Assembly: GCA_010093485.1 (NCBI GenBank)
Contig: MU001495.1
Location: 1,631,470-1,695,469 of the forward strand
Direction of reading: 5' to 3'
DNA from: Karstenula rhodostoma CBS 690.94
Taxonomy: Eukaryota > Ascomycota > Dothideomycetes > Pleosporales > Didymosphaeriaceae
DNA length: 64,000 nucleotides
The position numbers and the translations under genes are program-made. Positions 19,728 to 32,487 of the stretch are shown in pieces. Below the pieces are notes generated by a model, which was not told the origin of the DNA, searched no databases, and saw only the letters and a list, made by a program, of their open reading frames with translations. The stretch's first letter is position 1. Each line of letters opens with the position of its first letter.

Positions 19728-22208
19728 TTACTGCGCACCAATCTCTTCCTCGGCCCATCCGGGCAGGCCGCCGTCGCCCTGGATGGCGAGGCCGTAGCCG
19801 CCGTTTCCGCTGCCAAAGCCACCGATACCGGAGCTCAAGCTGCCGAAGGAGGTCTGCTGCGGGGCCTGCGATGACTGCACAGGCTGGTTGAATGGTCCTT
19901 GGGTGAAGACCGGCAGGCTGACCGCACGCGAGTGCTGAGCGCGGGCATTCAAATTCGACGGAGCCAAAAGACCGCCAACGGTCGTGGCGCCAGACTGGCT
20001 GGAGGTTCCGTTGATGAGGCTAAAGCTCGAGGTGCTCTGGTGACCACCGTGAGAGGTGTGGGGTTGCGACGATTGGTTGAGGTCAGCGCTGTAGAAAGCC
20101 GACTGGGGCGACGGGTATCCCTGCTGCTGTTGCTGCTGGGCCTGTTGCTGTTGTTGCTGCTGCAGACTCACTTCTGCATGTTGTTGCTGCTGGTTCTGCT
20201 GAGCTTGGAGGTACATCATCAAAGGGTTGTTCACGCCCGTATTCAGGATAGTGGAAGGTGTAGGCGCTTGGACGTTGGGGAACTGTCCGTTGGTGCTTCC
20301 ACCAGAGACAGGGGCGCCAGACCCAGTCGGAGACACCGATGGACCGGTGTTGTTGCGGTTAGGGTGAAGGCCGCTGGTAGGCGACGGCGACTGAATGCCA
20401 TCGCTGCCAGGGTGCTGGGGCTGACCCTGGTTGTTGTTCATTTGACGTGGTGGGTTACCACAGCGGTCCTTGCCGAAGTTGACCTTGAACCGCTTGTACT
20501 CTTCACGTCCTCGCACAGCCTCGATGGCCTTGATGGCATTGGCGATGTTGGTGAAGTTGACAAACGCACAGCTCTTCTCGCGCAGGGTATTAACCAACTC
20601 AATCTCGCCGTACTCGGAGAAGTCCTGTCTCAGACGCTCCTCGGTCCACGACTCATCCAGGTTTCCGATGTACACATTGCGCGATGCACCACCGCTAACA
20701 GCCAGGGCAATGGCGGGAGGGAGAGCACCGGAGTGCTTGCCCCATCCGATCTTGAGACGGCGGTTGTGGATCATCAAACCCTGGAGGTTGCTCAGAGCGT
20801 AGAATGACGCAGCAGAGGTGGGATCGATGAACGTAACAAAGCAGATGTGCTTGTCAGGGATGTACCGGATGTGGTGAAGCAGACCACCGCGGACGACATT
20901 GCAAATCTCTTCAATTGTGGTCTCCGGATGGATGTTACCCAAGTATACGGTTCGGTTGCCCAGGTTGTTGACACCGCCAGCAGAAGTCGCGACCGCTGCG
21001 GCGGCAACTGATTGTTGGGCAAGAGCGTTGGAGATCATGTCACGGTCAGCACCGTTGAGGACGTGAGCGTATCCGGGGGCAATTCCCAGGTACTGTGCCG
21101 CGTTCTGCTGCTGCGTCTTCGAGACGTAAGCGCATCGGTCTTTTCCGTAGTACACACGCCTAGGAGCTTGCCATTTGGGCTCCTGGGGGAGCTGGGCAAC
21201 CGCCTTGATGGCATTACCGATCGACAAGAAGTGGACAAAGCCAATTGCCTTTTCACGCACGATCTTGACAGTGTCAATGGGACCGAACTTGCTAAGATCC
21301 TCACGCAGCTCCTCCTCGGTCACATCTTCGGACAGGTTGCCCAAGTACACGTTGCGAGAAGCACCTGACTGCTGCACGGCGAGCGCGACCGATGTCGGTA
21401 CCTGCGACGGCTTGCCCCATCCGATCTTGATGTCCTGGCCACGAATCGACAACTTTTTCAAGATTGCGTCAGAGTGGAAGTGGGTGGCGGAGCTGCTGTC
21501 GAGGAAGGAGATGAAAGCACAGTTCTTGTCCGGGAGGAGCCTCACTGATTCGATCTGGCCACTTCTCACATGGCCGAGGATCTCTTCAGCCGAGGTCTCC
21601 GGGGGGATGTTGCCCAAGTAGACCGTCCTGCTGGTACCGGAAACTAATCCAGGAGCAATGGGAAGTGACGATCCAAGTCCGCCGAGACCCTGCTGCCCAT
21701 AGCCAGGGAATCCTCCAGTGGGCGACTGAGGTCCGCCGAAGAAGCCGCTGGTCGGAGAGACAAGGCCTTGGTACAGACCAGGCGAAAGAGGACCCTGCTG
21801 CATCTGCGGGCTGCCCATGGGGTTCTGCTGCTGCTGCTGCTGCTGATGCAGCTGGTTCTGTCCGGCAAACTGGGCAAAGCTCTGGAACTGAGGCGAGGTG
21901 AAAGCATTCGGGGAGCCAGGCTGGAAAGGGCTTCCGAGAAGCAGCTGCGAGGGCAGGAGCGGGGTGAAGTTCATGTCAAACCCAGTTCCCGGCGTCTGCA
22001 ATTCAGTGTTGTGGTTGGCGGGAGCGAGTCTGCCCGTGTTGATGCTAGGAATGTTGGACCGCTCCGGGTGCCTGTCCGCATAGCCGCCGGGCTGGTTCGT
22101 GTGGAACGCGCCGTGCGAAAAGCCAGTGTTTCCGTTCATCTGCTTATGGAAGCTCTGTTGGAGACGAGGCCCGCTGGGGGCGTTTGGGGCGCCGTCGTGG
22201 TGCTGCAT
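19728..22208 (-). CDS. nrd1: Nrd1-like RNA-binding protein with four RRMs, 826 aa
   Basis: A single exon with ATG at 22208. Four RNA recognition motifs each show a recognisable RNP2: [12 protein letters not shown] (about residue 195), [12 protein letters not shown] (about 285), [12 protein letters not shown] (about 420) and [12 protein letters not shown] (about 510). Each is followed by an RNP1-like stretch such as [27 protein letters not shown] and SCAFVNFTN. The alternating pair pattern and the conserved IGWGK motifs after RRM1 and RRM3 are those of S. pombe Nrd1 and its filamentous-fungus orthologues. These act in mRNA binding, stress response and control of differentiation. Glutamine-rich runs lie near residue 122-128 and in the C-terminal 150 residues, and are probably disordered. 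Nothing looks broken. Confidence 0.85.
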   Translation of the reverse strand: MQHHDGAPNAPSGPRLQQSFHKQMNGNTGFSHGAFHTNQPGGYADRHPERSNIPSINTGRLAPANHNTELQTPGTGFDMNFTPLLPSQLLLGSPFQPGSPNAFTSPQFQSFAQFAGQNQLHQQQQQQQNPMGSPQMQQGPLSPGLYQGLVSPTSGFFGGPQSPTGGFPGYGQQGLGGLGSSLPIAPGLVSGTSRTVYLGNIPPETSAEEILGHVRSGQIESVRLLPDKNCAFISFLDSSSATHFHSDAILKKLSIRGQDIKIGWGKPSQVPTSVALAVQQSGASRNVYLGNLSEDVTEEELREDLSKFGPIDTVKIVREKAIGFVHFLSIGNAIKAVAQLPQEPKWQAPRRVYYGKDRCAYVSKTQQQNAAQYLGIAPGYAHVLNGADRDMISNALAQQSVAAAAVATSAGGVNNLGNRTVYLGNIHPETTIEEICNVVRGGLLHHIRYIPDKHICFVTFIDPTSAASFYALSNLQGLMIHNRRLKIGWGKHSGALPPAIALAVSGGASRNVYIGNLDESWTEERLRQDFSEYGEIELVNTLREKSCAFVNFTNIANAIKAIEAVRGREEYKRFKVNFGKDRCGNPPRQMNNNQGQPQHPGSDGIQSPSPTSGLHPNRNNTGPSVSPTGSGAPVSGGSTNGQFPNVQAPTPSTILNTGVNNPLMMYLQAQQNQQQQHAEVSLQQQQQQQAQQQQQQGYPSPQSAFYSADLNQSSQPHTSHGGHQSTSSFSLINGTSSQSGATTVGGLLAPSNLNARAQHSRAVSLPVFTQGPFNQPVQSSQAPQQTSFGSLSSGIGGFGSGNGGYGLAIQGDGGLPGWAEEEIGAQ

Positions 22209-22985
22209 TCCGAGAAAATGTGGGGGCAGGACGAAATTGTCCCGCGCGTTCTGAGATAGGACAGCCGTGGCGACGGTGTATTACTGAGTCCGGAGCTGTA
22301 CGAGTCCCGGACTGAGAAGTATGCAAGGCAGAAGATATACGGGCACCGTGCAGGTCGGCTGCGGCGAGTGCAAAGGGAACGGGGATTAAACCTCGTGAAG
22401 ATCAAGCTGGCAGGGTCAGCGGTGCAGGTGGCACGGCATGCAAGAACCAGACTCACGGAGCAGGTCAATAGCTAATCCGGCACTCAATACTAGGCACAAG
22501 GGGCCAAACGGAAGATCAAAGGGGCCCAGCAGGTCGGTCGGTTGTTGATTGACCTGGGTAACTGGAGCGTGCAATGCCGCTGAATAAAGCAAGCTGAGCC
22601 GGGGCAAACAACTACAACATGCCCTAGGGGTGAAGGGAGCTGCAGCAAATCCCGGCGGGTGGTGGAAGGGCCAAATTATGGACTGGGGAGCTGTGCGTGC
22701 GGAGGTGACGGGCCTCGGGCTTGGTTTGCAAGATGCGAAGGGGCTGAAAGAACGACACCACAATAATAATGAAGGCGCAGGGAGGTGATGTTTGTCGGCG
22801 ACCTCGATGCTGTGGAGAAGGATAAGTAATGAGCGGAGGGGATCGAAGAACAGGCTGGGAGCTGGGAGCTGGAAGAGGACGAGCTCTGAGAAAAGCGAAG
22901 GAGCAGCCCAGAGAGACAGGAGGCAGGCGCAAATGAGGCCTGCCCGAGTGGGCCTAGCGCACCTGCTTATTTTAAACGCGCGTGC

Positions 22986-23033
22986 CCAGCACCAGCGCCA
23001 GCACCAACACCAGCACCAACACCAGCACCGGCG
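22986..23033. repeat. Hexamer tandem repeat (CCAGCA/CCAACA)
   Basis: About eight copies of a 6-bp unit varying between CCAGCA, CCAGCG and CCAACA. On the minus strand it would read as a Trp-Cys repeat in an open frame, which is an artefact of the repeat and not a protein. Confidence 0.7.
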
Positions 23034-23220
23034 CGGCGAAGGCGGCGAGTGCATGTTGGAGACGCCATCTTGTCCCAGGGTCCAGTCCAGGCGTGTCAGG
23101 GTGCCGTGCGGTGTGTGCGTGCAGCATCAGACGCAAAACTTCGCTCTGCCACGTCAGGGGCAGAGCCGCATTCGGGGCTCCTCACGTGGGCCTGGGGCGC
23201 GGGCCCTGGAGACTGGCCTG

Positions 23221-23257
23221 TACTGTGTACTGTGTACTGTGTACTGTGTACTGTGTA
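23221..23257. repeat. Heptamer tandem repeat, TACTGTG x5
   Basis: Five perfect copies of TACTGTG plus two bases. The array lies between the divergent genes nrd1 and alg8. Confidence 0.85.
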
Positions 23258-23527
23258 GGCGCCATGGTGAGAGCATCCATACAGCCTCACGTCAGTGGCA
23301 CATGACTTGGCACCGTGAAGTGGCGATAGCTTTGTAGCGTCATCAAGGCTTGGGGGCAATTCTCCGTTCGCACTGGCAAACGGCAGCCGACACACGTGGA
23401 ACTGTACGGGCCGAGCCATGCCTTCGTAGCAGAGACAGGCGAGAGCGTGAAGACGCCAGACCAACCAGAGGCCACCTGGTCTCGCTAACCACGTCACGTG
23501 CCGCGAAGCTCACCGCGCAACGCTACC

Positions 23528-25381
23528 ATGATCTTTCCCGTCCGATCCACCAGCGCAGCTTTCACCCCCATGTCAGACCTGTATCCTTCCATTGCGCAGT
23601 GCGCCGTCGTGGCCACTGCGCTAAAAGTCCTCCTCTTTCCCGCCTAGTATGTCGCCTTGCGAATAGCTGCCCTTCACGTGTCCCCGACGGTTTGCTGACT
23701 GTTTTCGGCAGCAAGTCGACCGACTTCGAAGTGCACCGCAATTGGCTGGCGCTGACCCATTCGCTACCGATCCAGGAATGGTACTACGAGGTACTCGTCA
23801 CCGCGACACTGCTCGGCTTTTGATGTCGTGCTTACGTGTCCCGCAGAAAACTTCGGAATGGACTCTCGACTATCCGCCCTTCTTCGCCTACTTTGAATGG
23901 CTGATGTCTCAGGCTGCCGCCTACTTCGAGCCTGCTCTACTCAATGTGAAGGCGCTAGGCTACGACAGCTGGCAGACGGTCTACTTCCAGCGCGCCACAG
24001 TCATTCTTACCGAGCTAGTCTTGGTCTATGCACTACATCTGTATGCCTCCAGCATCCCATTGCGTCCAAAGGCTGATTCTGTTAGCTACGTCAAAGGTTC
24101 CAGAAACAAAGCAACTGCACATGCAGCTGCTCTCTCTGTACTGCTCTCGCCTGGACTGCTCATCATCGACCACATTCACTTCCAGTACAATGGATTCATG
24201 TACGGCATCCTGGTCCTGTCCTTGGTGCTCGCCCGGAAGCAGTCCACTTTGCTGCTGAGTGGCCTTAGCTTTGCGGTGCTTTTGTGCTTCAAGCACATCT
24301 ATATGTACATTGCGCCCGCTTACTTCGTCTTCCTTCTACGTGCCTACTGTTTGGGAGATCGCCCAGCATTCCCATATTTCCGTGTCCGGTTCCTCAACTG
24401 CATCAAACTCGGGGTCGGTATCATCTCCGTTTTCGCTGCAGCCTTCGGACCCTTTACACTCTGGGGCCAGCTTGAACAACTGTTCCGTCGCCTCTTTCCC
24501 TTCTCAAGAGGATTATGCCACGCTTATTGGGCGCCGAACATATGGGCCTTGTACTCGTTCACTGACAGGCTTCTCATCTATTGTAAGAATCTAATCATCA
24601 GGCTGGGACATGGCTGACAGTTATAGTGGCGCCATATCTTGGCATAGATGTCGACCGGGAGGCCATCAACAGTGTTACGCGAGGGCTTGTTGGAGACACA
24701 TCCTTCGCTGTGCTTCCGGAAGTCGTGCCGTTGACATGCTTCTTGCTTACTGTGGGCTTCCAAGTAGTAAGTCCGTCGCTCTTCAGCAATCGCTCCGCTA
24801 CTAACGACATGTAGCCGTTTCTCATCAGACTCCTGTTCCGCCCCACATGGGAAACATTCATCGGTGCAGTGACGCTTTGTGGCTACGCATCCTTTCTCTT
24901 TGGCTGGCATGTCCATGAGAAGGCCATCCTCCTTGTCATCATCCCTTTCAGCCTGGTAGCGCTCCGAGACCGTCGATACTTCAGTGCATTCAGACCCTTG
25001 GCTGTAGCGGGGCATGTGTCGCTATTTCCTCTTCTTTTTACCCCAGCCGAGTTTCCGGTCAAGACAGTCTACACCATCTTATGGCTTGTAGCTTTCCTAC
25101 TGGCTTTTGATCGACTCGCGCCCGCGTAAGTCCATAATACTAAATGTTGCACCACGCTAACTCGAAACAGATCATCGCAACTCCGGGTCTTCTTATTTGA
25201 TCGCTTTTCTTTCTACTACATTGCTTTATCGATACCCCTGATCGCGTACTGCTCGCTCATCCACAGCATTGTGTTTGGTGAGAGGTATGAGTTCCTGCCG
25301 CTCATGTTCATCAGTTCGTACTCCGCCATAGGAGTGGTGGGGAGCTGGATAGGATTCTCGGTGGTTTATATGGATTCTTAG
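23528..25381 (+). CDS. alg8: Alg8, dolichyl-phosphate-glucose-dependent alpha-1,3-glucosyltransferase, 531 aa
   Basis: Six exons are inferred: 23528-23646, 23712-23790, 23847-24582, 24627-24766, 24815-25125 and 25171-25381; every phase matches. Hallmarks of the ALG6/ALG8 family are visible: [30 protein letters not shown], and [22 protein letters not shown]. The last, with HAYWAP, is the ALG8 rather than the ALG6 form. About ten hydrophobic segments make it a polytopic ER membrane protein. The known role is adding the second glucose to the lipid-linked oligosaccharide before transfer to asparagine. Length is close to the family norm. The first ATG (MIFPVRS) is used; a second in-frame Met follows 14 residues later. 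Confidence 0.92.
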
Positions 25382-26478
25382 CTTTGGATATCTATCTTCG
25401 CAATGCTTGCGTTGTCTCAAACAAAATCAAGTCATCGCTGTCTAGCCCAATGTGTTGAGAGTGCTTTAGAGTATATCTTTTACAACAAGCTTGACGTGGG
25501 TCCTCAAACCTGACCAGATTCGATCACTGGATATAAAGTTGAGCACAGAGCATATGATTGCACCATCCTGGGGGCAGTTTTGCATCCTTGAGCTGCGGTA
25601 AGCAATGTCGCGGATGTCTCGGTTGTGGGCTGGCCCTCTGGGGATAGTAAGGCCGAGAGGGAGGATAATCAACAGCCATGCTATGATGAGATAATTGCCC
25701 CTGATTCCTCTTGATACTGCGGAACATCAAGTTTGAGTCGTAGGTAAAGTCTATATACTTTATTTACCTGTGTGTGGACGGATGCGGGCAGTTACGCGGT
25801 AGGGGTGGTTTGATCGTGTAAGTGGGTCAGGCTGCTGTCTGGGGTGGCTCAAAGCATGGAGGCGTCATGTGTAAGATACCCTTCGCGCAACCCCCACGAA
25901 ACTTGAGGATAGCAAATTGTACCGCTTCTGTAGTTCTTCAATATCAAAGCTTCGGTTCCAAGCTTCAAAACGAGTCCAAATACGCTGGTGTTTGAAGTGC
26001 AGAGGTGCGCGTGTCGGCGAAGTAGGAGAAGGAGCGTTTAGGGTGCTTGTCCTAGTGTGGCCTAGTTTGAGGGACGTCCGCGCCGCTGGGCATTTTTGAA
26101 CTACTACCCTTCGACCCTCAGTCAAGCACCTGTCTTTTATTCCCTCTTTCCCACCACCCTGTCGTCATCTGTCTCCACGCCACGCGCCCCGAACGAAACC
26201 GCCAGACGAACCACGCGAAACGCGCATCTCGACGCGTCTCGGAACGCTCTTCGGATCGATTGCGGAATACCACGACTTTGTCTAGGACTTCCTCTGACGC
26301 GCGGGGGGGCTCAACAACGTTTGGGTCGCGCTCCGGAGAGGTGGTCGACGTGTTCCATCGCGGAACATTGCCCCAAACTTCCTACAATCCCTCGCAATCG
26401 TACCCGCGACGGCGCCGAAGCCTGCGACGTGACAGCTCAAATCCGAGAAGCTTCCGATGAGCTGAGAGTCGAAGCAAG
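25382..26478. other. Intergenic region, 1.1 kb
   Basis: 3' flank of alg8 and promoter of itc1. Short overlapping open frames on both strands carry no features. Nothing else seen. Confidence 0.5.
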
Positions 26479-29400
26479 ATGGTAGGAATTGGGCCCAGAA
26501 TATCCCCAAGCACATGTCACTGACACATGAAGGTTCAATACAAGCGGAAACCGGTCAAGACCGAGCCCTTGCCGCCGTTCATCGATGACACTACCGAGGT
26601 GCGCCCGTGAAGCTCGTATGTCTTTTACAATGTGAACTAAGCACAACGGACAGATCTGGGAGATTGAGCAGACCGGGGAAGTCTTTGTGGACTATGAAAA
26701 GTTTTTGAACAAGTAGGTCTCGGGCACGGGTCCGTGAAGTGACGTTGCTAACGTGAATGACAGGCGCGACTTTTACTTGCAGGTCAGAGCCCCACTACCC
26801 TTGAGCCCAACTCAGCCTCTCCACGCAGTGTCCATACTAAACCATACCATAGCGAGTCTTCACGTGCGAATCGACCGGGCATTCCGGCTACACGTTCTTT
26901 GAAGCAATGGAGAGCGAGGTACGTCCGGGTCGCTCCTTGGAAGAGGTCCTCAAGAGCGTGACCATAACCACGCCACAGCAAGAAGCGTCACAGGAGATCG
27001 ACAGTATATTTCCGGAGGGTCTGAGGTCGCGAGTTTTGGAGTTTGTCCAATTCGAGATCACGCCACGCATGGACGACCTCGGTAAGTTTGTTTCAAGATC
27101 TCACTCCTAACAATTTACTAATTTGATTGCAGTTAATCAGGTCTATGATGTAAGTTGGAGCTTCTCCTAGCCATCGACACTATTCTAACGTGATTTTTCA
27201 GCATTTCCGCGAACACTACAACGTCGGTGACCGTGTAGCCTTGGACACAGAAAGCGGTCGCCGGTATGGTGTTATAAAAAACATGACCGACACATCAAGA
27301 CTCCACAGCATGTTCAATGGCCAACTCCACGAAGACTTCCGCTCCTATACCTACATCATGCAAATGGACGACGGAGAGGAGCTTACGCGCTACAAAGCCT
27401 CCGAGTTGATGCGAGATCGCAGAGTCTACTCGAAGATTATCCTAAAACAGTTTCTGCGCAGTGCTGTTTCCAGAGAACCGTGGCACGGAGCCCCATGGAT
27501 GGTGAAGGATCATCTGGCAAAGCGGTACAATATACCCACTAAACTTCCGGATGCCAAGACTCGTGAGGCCGTGATTGCTGCGAAGAAAGCCGCGAATGCA
27601 GAGAGGGCAGCACATGCTCAGCGTTTGAACGATGCTTCCTCTTCGCTAGACTATGCAAATGCCGGACACCCCCAAACGAACGGTATGAGGGGGCCGATGC
27701 ATGGAAACGACCCAGGACATATTGGGGTCGGTCAACACGCAGCAAACCATCCTCACCATTTGAACAGTCAGCTGATTGGCGCTCCCGTCTCCGGCCCACC
27801 ACCATTTCTGTACTCAGGACTCGCTCCATTGCGATACAACGGACCACTACCTATGCAGTATAATGGACCGCCGCCTGGTCAGTTTAACGTACCGCCGCAC
27901 CCCCAGAACCCTAATCTACCACCTCACCTTCCCGGCCAGGTACGCCCCAACTTACCGGCCCATCTCGCTCAGCATATCCCGCAACAAGGCCCTGGTCTGC
28001 CCATCAGTCTGCCCTTCCAGAACAACTTCATGCAATATCAAGCGCTCGCGCATCAGACTTCGAATGGATCTCACCATCAGCCAGCCCCTACTGCTAGGCC
28101 ATTTGAACCGATCAAATATCCTATCGACGATTTGAGAATCCGACAGCCACGCGTCAATGTCACGCGACCTCCGTTGAAATTCTTGTCGGACGATGTTCCG
28201 GATGGCGTTGACCCGCACGAGGATGATAAGAAGACAGGAATATTGATGAAGAGCATCGGTCCTTTGTTAACCGTATGGGAAACCATCAATGTCCATGACA
28301 CCATCTACTCACTGGATTCCTTCACAATAGACGATTTTGTTGAGGCAATGGGATATGCATCAGAAGATCCAGAGTGTGAGTTGCTGGTCGAGGTGCACTG
28401 CGCTGTACTCAAGCAATACGTCAACAGCTCTGGCAAGCTACAAATTCATCTTCCCAGCATGGTCGATGACGAAGAGTCCGAAGACGAAGAAGAATCTAGC
28501 AAGGAAGCGACGCCTGAACCGGAGCCGCCGAAGCGAACTACACGCAGCAGCCTGAGGAAGTCGGAAGTCGCTGAGATTATAGAGAAGCCACGTACACCAA
28601 CTCCGGAACCTCCAAAGCAGGTCCACAGGGCTGCCGAGTTTGTGGAGGACTTCAACTGGGTGGAGATGTGCAAGGAGCGGAATTTCCGAGAAGGCGGTTG
28701 GCAAGCTATCCTCGTGGGACTGCTCCACCAGCTGTCATACAACCCATCGCAGAAAGAGGACTGCGACGAGATCCTTTCTCAACTTGTCCCTCCGGATGAG
28801 GAACCTTCCGTTGAGAATATCGCGACAAACTACCTCGAGCTTGACATCAATCTGCGCATTGCTGCGTTAGACATTGCTCTGCGCCTCACAGTAACCACTG
28901 AACAATTCCGTGACCAGCTGCAGAACGCTGCTCAGGACATGACCAGTCTTCGCAAAGAGAAGATCGAGTACCAGCGAAAGCGAAAGGAACTGTACGTCTG
29001 CCTTGGATCCGTTGTGTCCAGTTATAACTTACACGTACACAGGGCCGATGAGATGTTCAAGCTCGACATTGATCGGAAGATCGCGCTTCCTCTGAACACA
29101 CCAGCATCGCCGACCGATGCGAAAGATACACCCGATATGTCCATGGCTGATGTAGAGGACGCCAAGGAAGACGAAGAAGGCAGCGACTCATCAGAGGAGG
29201 CTAAGAACACATCTCGCAGAGTGCGCAAGGCCGTTAAGCTGACGAAGCGTAAGCGGGACAGTGAGGTGGCAAAGAAGGAGAAGGCCAAGAAGGCCAAGGC
29301 TGAAGCTGCGAAGACTAAGCAGCAGAAAGACTGGGAGAAGCTTCTGGACGACATCGAAAAGAAGAAGGAGGAGCTCCGGGACTGTGAGGCTAGCATCGCC

Positions 29401-30102
29401 GAGTTGGACGACGATCTTCGCGAAGCCTCGGTTCATCGATCCAAGATACTGGGTAAGGACCGCTTCTTGAACAAGTACTACTGGTTCGAACACAACGGCA
29501 TGCCTTTTGGAGGCGTGCCGCAATCTTCGACTGCAGAGTACGGTTACGCCAATGGCCGTGTATGGGTTCAAGGACCAGACAAGCTTGAGATCCAACCCAA
29601 TTTGGAGGAGCCCGCTTTAACGCAAGACATGACTGAGTTCGGTTGGACGGTTCCCATGCGCAAGGAACGAGAGGAGGGCCCGACTCACCTCAAGACGTCT
29701 GCCGATTGGGGCTACTATGACGACCCTGCGGACATTGAGAAATTGATGGCGTGGCTTGACGAGCGCGGTACACGTGAGAAGGCTCTTCGCAAGGAACTGG
29801 TCATCTTCCGGGACAGGATTACGGAATACATGCGGAAGATGAAGGCGCATCTGGAAAACACAGAGGACGAAGAAATGGAGGAAGAAGATGAGGAGGAGGA
29901 GGTTCCCACGACGCGGTCGACCCGCAACAGGTCCAGCGCAGTTGTTGAAAAGGCTTCCGAGGAAGCAGAGCCAAGATGCTTGCTCTGGACAAACAGCATG
30001 ATGCGCGAGCGGGAGGGCTACAATCACAGCGAGGAGTACGAGCCTCCAAAGCGGACCAAGAAGGGCACCGCGAAAGTCACCAAAGGCAAAGGTCGGAAGT
30101 AA
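26479..30102 (+). CDS. itc1: Itc1-like subunit of the ISW2 chromatin remodeller, 1060 aa
   Basis: Nine exons are inferred: 26479-26481 (the ATG alone), 26533-26598, 26654-26712, 26764-26782, 26853-26918, 26979-27081, 27133-27149, 27202-28991 and 29043-30102. The sum divides by three and all phases agree. The N-terminus is a WAC domain (VQYKRKPVKTEPLPP, RDFYLQ, RVFTCESTGHSGYTFFEA). A Pro/Asn-rich linker follows, then a DDT domain at about 465-525 (TVWETINVHDTIYSLDSFTI), a WHIM-type segment near 590-640 (FREGGWQAILVGLLHQLSY) and the WSD motif RFLNKYYWFE near 845. The order is that of Itc1/Acf1 proteins, which partner the Isw2 ATPase to space nucleosomes. Exons of 19 and 17 bp are unusually short, and two introns of 60 and 51 bp have no stop and keep frame. 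Confidence 0.9.
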
Positions 30103-30935
30103 TGCACTCGCGAGCTCACCCTGCTGCTCGCTCAATACCCCTTTGCCCTCTTTTGACGAGTCACGACAGCACATGGCGTTTACGGCGTATCTTTTGGGTG
30201 TTGGGTCCCGGATGAGGGGCTGGATATGTGTGCATCTTCTCGGAGTTTGATCAATCATTACGGCGCTTAGAAACATAGAATTGGGGGGTATTCGTGTTCG
30301 CATGCGGCCTAGTGTGTTCACATGGTGGGTTGATCCGTGTGAAGGCAGCACTACATGGTGGGGATTATGTGATCATCATTCGTGTAAATGTAAATGTGGA
30401 GGCGGTTGTGGACAATCATATTAATCGTGAAGGCCCCCAGTGCAAGTGTGACATAAAGGGGTGCAGTCCGAAGTGTTCAGTATGTCGTCTTCTGGTTCGT
30501 GGATGAGTCCTTGCTGACCGCAGGTGCGCTGCAATCTTTAGCCCGGACGGGGAGTGGACATACGAGATTTAGGGTGGAGACGACCTGATGCTTTGCTTCT
30601 GTCATGACTCCAGCTTATGGCGTCGGTAACACCAGTCGTAGAGTAGCACCGCGTGATGGAGCCCTAGAGTAGTTTCCTTCGAAAGCAAAAAAAAAAAAAA
30701 AAAGGAAAGAAAGCGCGGTAACACGCTCAGCCTCTCCTGTTCCCGGACCTATGGATCCACGGAGCCCTGGAGGTTTGGGTATCACGTGACGCTCGGGACT
30801 AGGCCCGGGGATGGGGGAGCGCGCATCAACAGCACGTACACGACACGACACAACAGCAACCGCCCGCATCCCATCGCTGGCAGCATTGTATCGGACAACA
30901 CCGAAGCCTCGGAAACGCGCCGCAGCACGTCCGCG
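30103..30935. other. Intergenic region, 0.8 kb
   Basis: 3' flank of itc1 and promoter of the Sgf73-like gene. It contains a run of 17 A (30687-30703). Nothing else seen. Confidence 0.5.
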
Positions 30936-32487
30936 ATGGCTGCTAACGGCGTCGCGCGCAAAGGTGAGTTCGGCTGCGGCACCCCCCCTCCCCCACACCT
31001 CCGCACTCGCCGACAACCATCGGTACCTACTACCTACCACGCGCGAACCACGCCAGCGCATGCAACATTCAACGAACCGCGCAGAGAGCCTTGTCACGCG
31101 AACCTGGCTGACGTGCAACAGCTCCTCCGGCTTCAGCCAAAAACAGCCTTATCGACATGGATGCCATAAAGGACGCCATGGCGGCAAACAGGAAGGACAA
31201 GGTGGTGCTGAAGCTCAAGAAACCCGTGCCCAAGCCTTCCATATCAGGAAACTGGAAGGAGAGCGACGCTAGCAGTATGTCTACCCAACCTCCGAACAGC
31301 GACCATGTGCTAATCAGTCACAACAGACAAAGACCCTCCTACCACAGGAAGCACTTCCCCGATCGTGAACGCCCAAGAGGAGAAGACGATCGCCGGCTTT
31401 CCAAGCGGCCGCCCCCTCGACGACAAAGTAGACACGGTGCAGTGCAAGCACTGTCGCCGCCCCGTCCTCCGCGCCTCTGCCGCGACCCACGTCCGCGACT
31501 GCCTGAGCAAGAAGCAAGAGAAGCTGAAGAAGAAGAAGGAGGCCAAAGAAGCCAAGGACGCCGCGCTGCGCAAAGAGAAGGGCGAGGATGATGACAACGG
31601 CAAGAATGCGCGCAAGGCGCTCAAAGGCACCGTCGTCGACGGAGAGGGCGCGAAGAAGGGGAAGAAGAGGAAGCTGGAAGTAGACGATGGGAAGCCCGGC
31701 TCCAAGAAAAAGAAAAAGGACGAGCCCAAGCAGAAAGCGGCGAAACCCAAAGGGCCCGTCGACGTTGAGAAGCAGTGCGGTGTTGCCTTGCCCAACGGCG
31801 GCTTCTGCGCGCGCAGTCTGACGTGTAAGAGCCATAGCATGGGTCTGAAGCGCGCGGTGCCTGGACGAAGCCTGCCCTACGACATGCTGCTGGCCCAGTA
31901 TCAGAAGAAGAACCAGGCGAAGCAGCAGCGTAAGTACGCCCTTGCCGAATCCGGATATTCAGTGCTCATTCATTTTAGGTGCCGCCATCGATGCCAACGC
32001 TCCTCTCCCCGAGGACCTTGAGCCTTCCGGCGCCGTCGACTCCGACGAGGAGAAAGAAGCCATCATGGCCGCTCTCGCCCGTCACCGTCCCCGGCCCGTC
32101 GTTACATTCACCCCCATCTCGCTCCAGGCCAAATACCAGCACCGTCGCATGAAAGACATGCTCCGTTCTTGCCTCGGCAACCCTCCTGGTGCCTCCATAT
32201 ATGGCCAAAATCCGGACACAATGGGCGCCGTGCGTGGTCTCGCCCTCTCCAATGGCATGATGCCCGGCAGCGCTACATCAGAGAACTTTCCCAACAGTAC
32301 AGGTGGCATGGGTGGCTTTGGAGCGTCGATGAACACAGGCTTGGAAGGGTTGGCAAGCAGGAGGCCGAGCGCCATCAACATGGGTGGTGCGGGTGGCCCG
32401 AGGATGATTGCACCCGGTCAGTTGCCTGGCCCAGGCCCACAGAGGAAGGGAAGCATGGCTAGCGTCGCGAGCGTGGGTGCTTCGTAG
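30936..32487 (+). CDS. sgf73: Sgf73/ataxin-7-like SAGA subunit (SCA7 domain), 430 aa
   Basis: Four exons are inferred: 30936-30963, 31122-31274, 31327-31929 and 31979-32487; phases agree. The first exon gives MAANGVARK, and joining it to exon 2 keeps the frame through [20 protein letters not shown]. Near residue 98 is a C2HC zinc finger ([20 protein letters not shown]). A highly charged lysine-rich linker follows, then the SCA7 domain at about 205-255 ([37 protein letters not shown]). This combination is diagnostic of Sgf73, which anchors the deubiquitinase module of the SAGA co-activator and supports removal of ubiquitin from histone H2B. The Gly/Met/Ser-rich C-terminus is likely disordered. 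Confidence 0.9.

Larger units (their letters stand above)
22209..23527. other. Long divergent promoter region, 1.3 kb, with two tandem repeats
   Basis: Lies between nrd1 (minus) and alg8 (plus). It probably contains a long nrd1 leader. It also holds a CACCAR hexamer array (22986-23033) and a TACTGTG heptamer array (23221-23257). No gene is supported. Confidence 0.55.

Noticed and set aside
19899..20807. 302-codon plus-strand frame inside the Nrd1-like gene
   Set aside because: Leucine runs come from antisense CAG repeats (poly-Gln codons). The minus strand encodes clear RRM domains.
22416..23054. 212-codon minus-strand open frame with a Trp-Cys repeat
   Set aside because: The frame is created by the CCAGCA-type hexamer array and pyrimidine-rich leader sequence. 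It has no domain and lies in the nrd1 5' region.
29617..30351. 244-codon minus-strand frame at the 3' end of itc1
   Set aside because: Antisense of a charged coding region that continues into the itc1 3' flank. No domain.
31310..31840. Two minus-strand frames of about 175 codons opposite the Sgf73-like gene, rich in Leu/Phe/Ser
   Set aside because: They mirror the lysine/glutamate-rich linker of Sgf73 on the plus strand and have no signal of their own.
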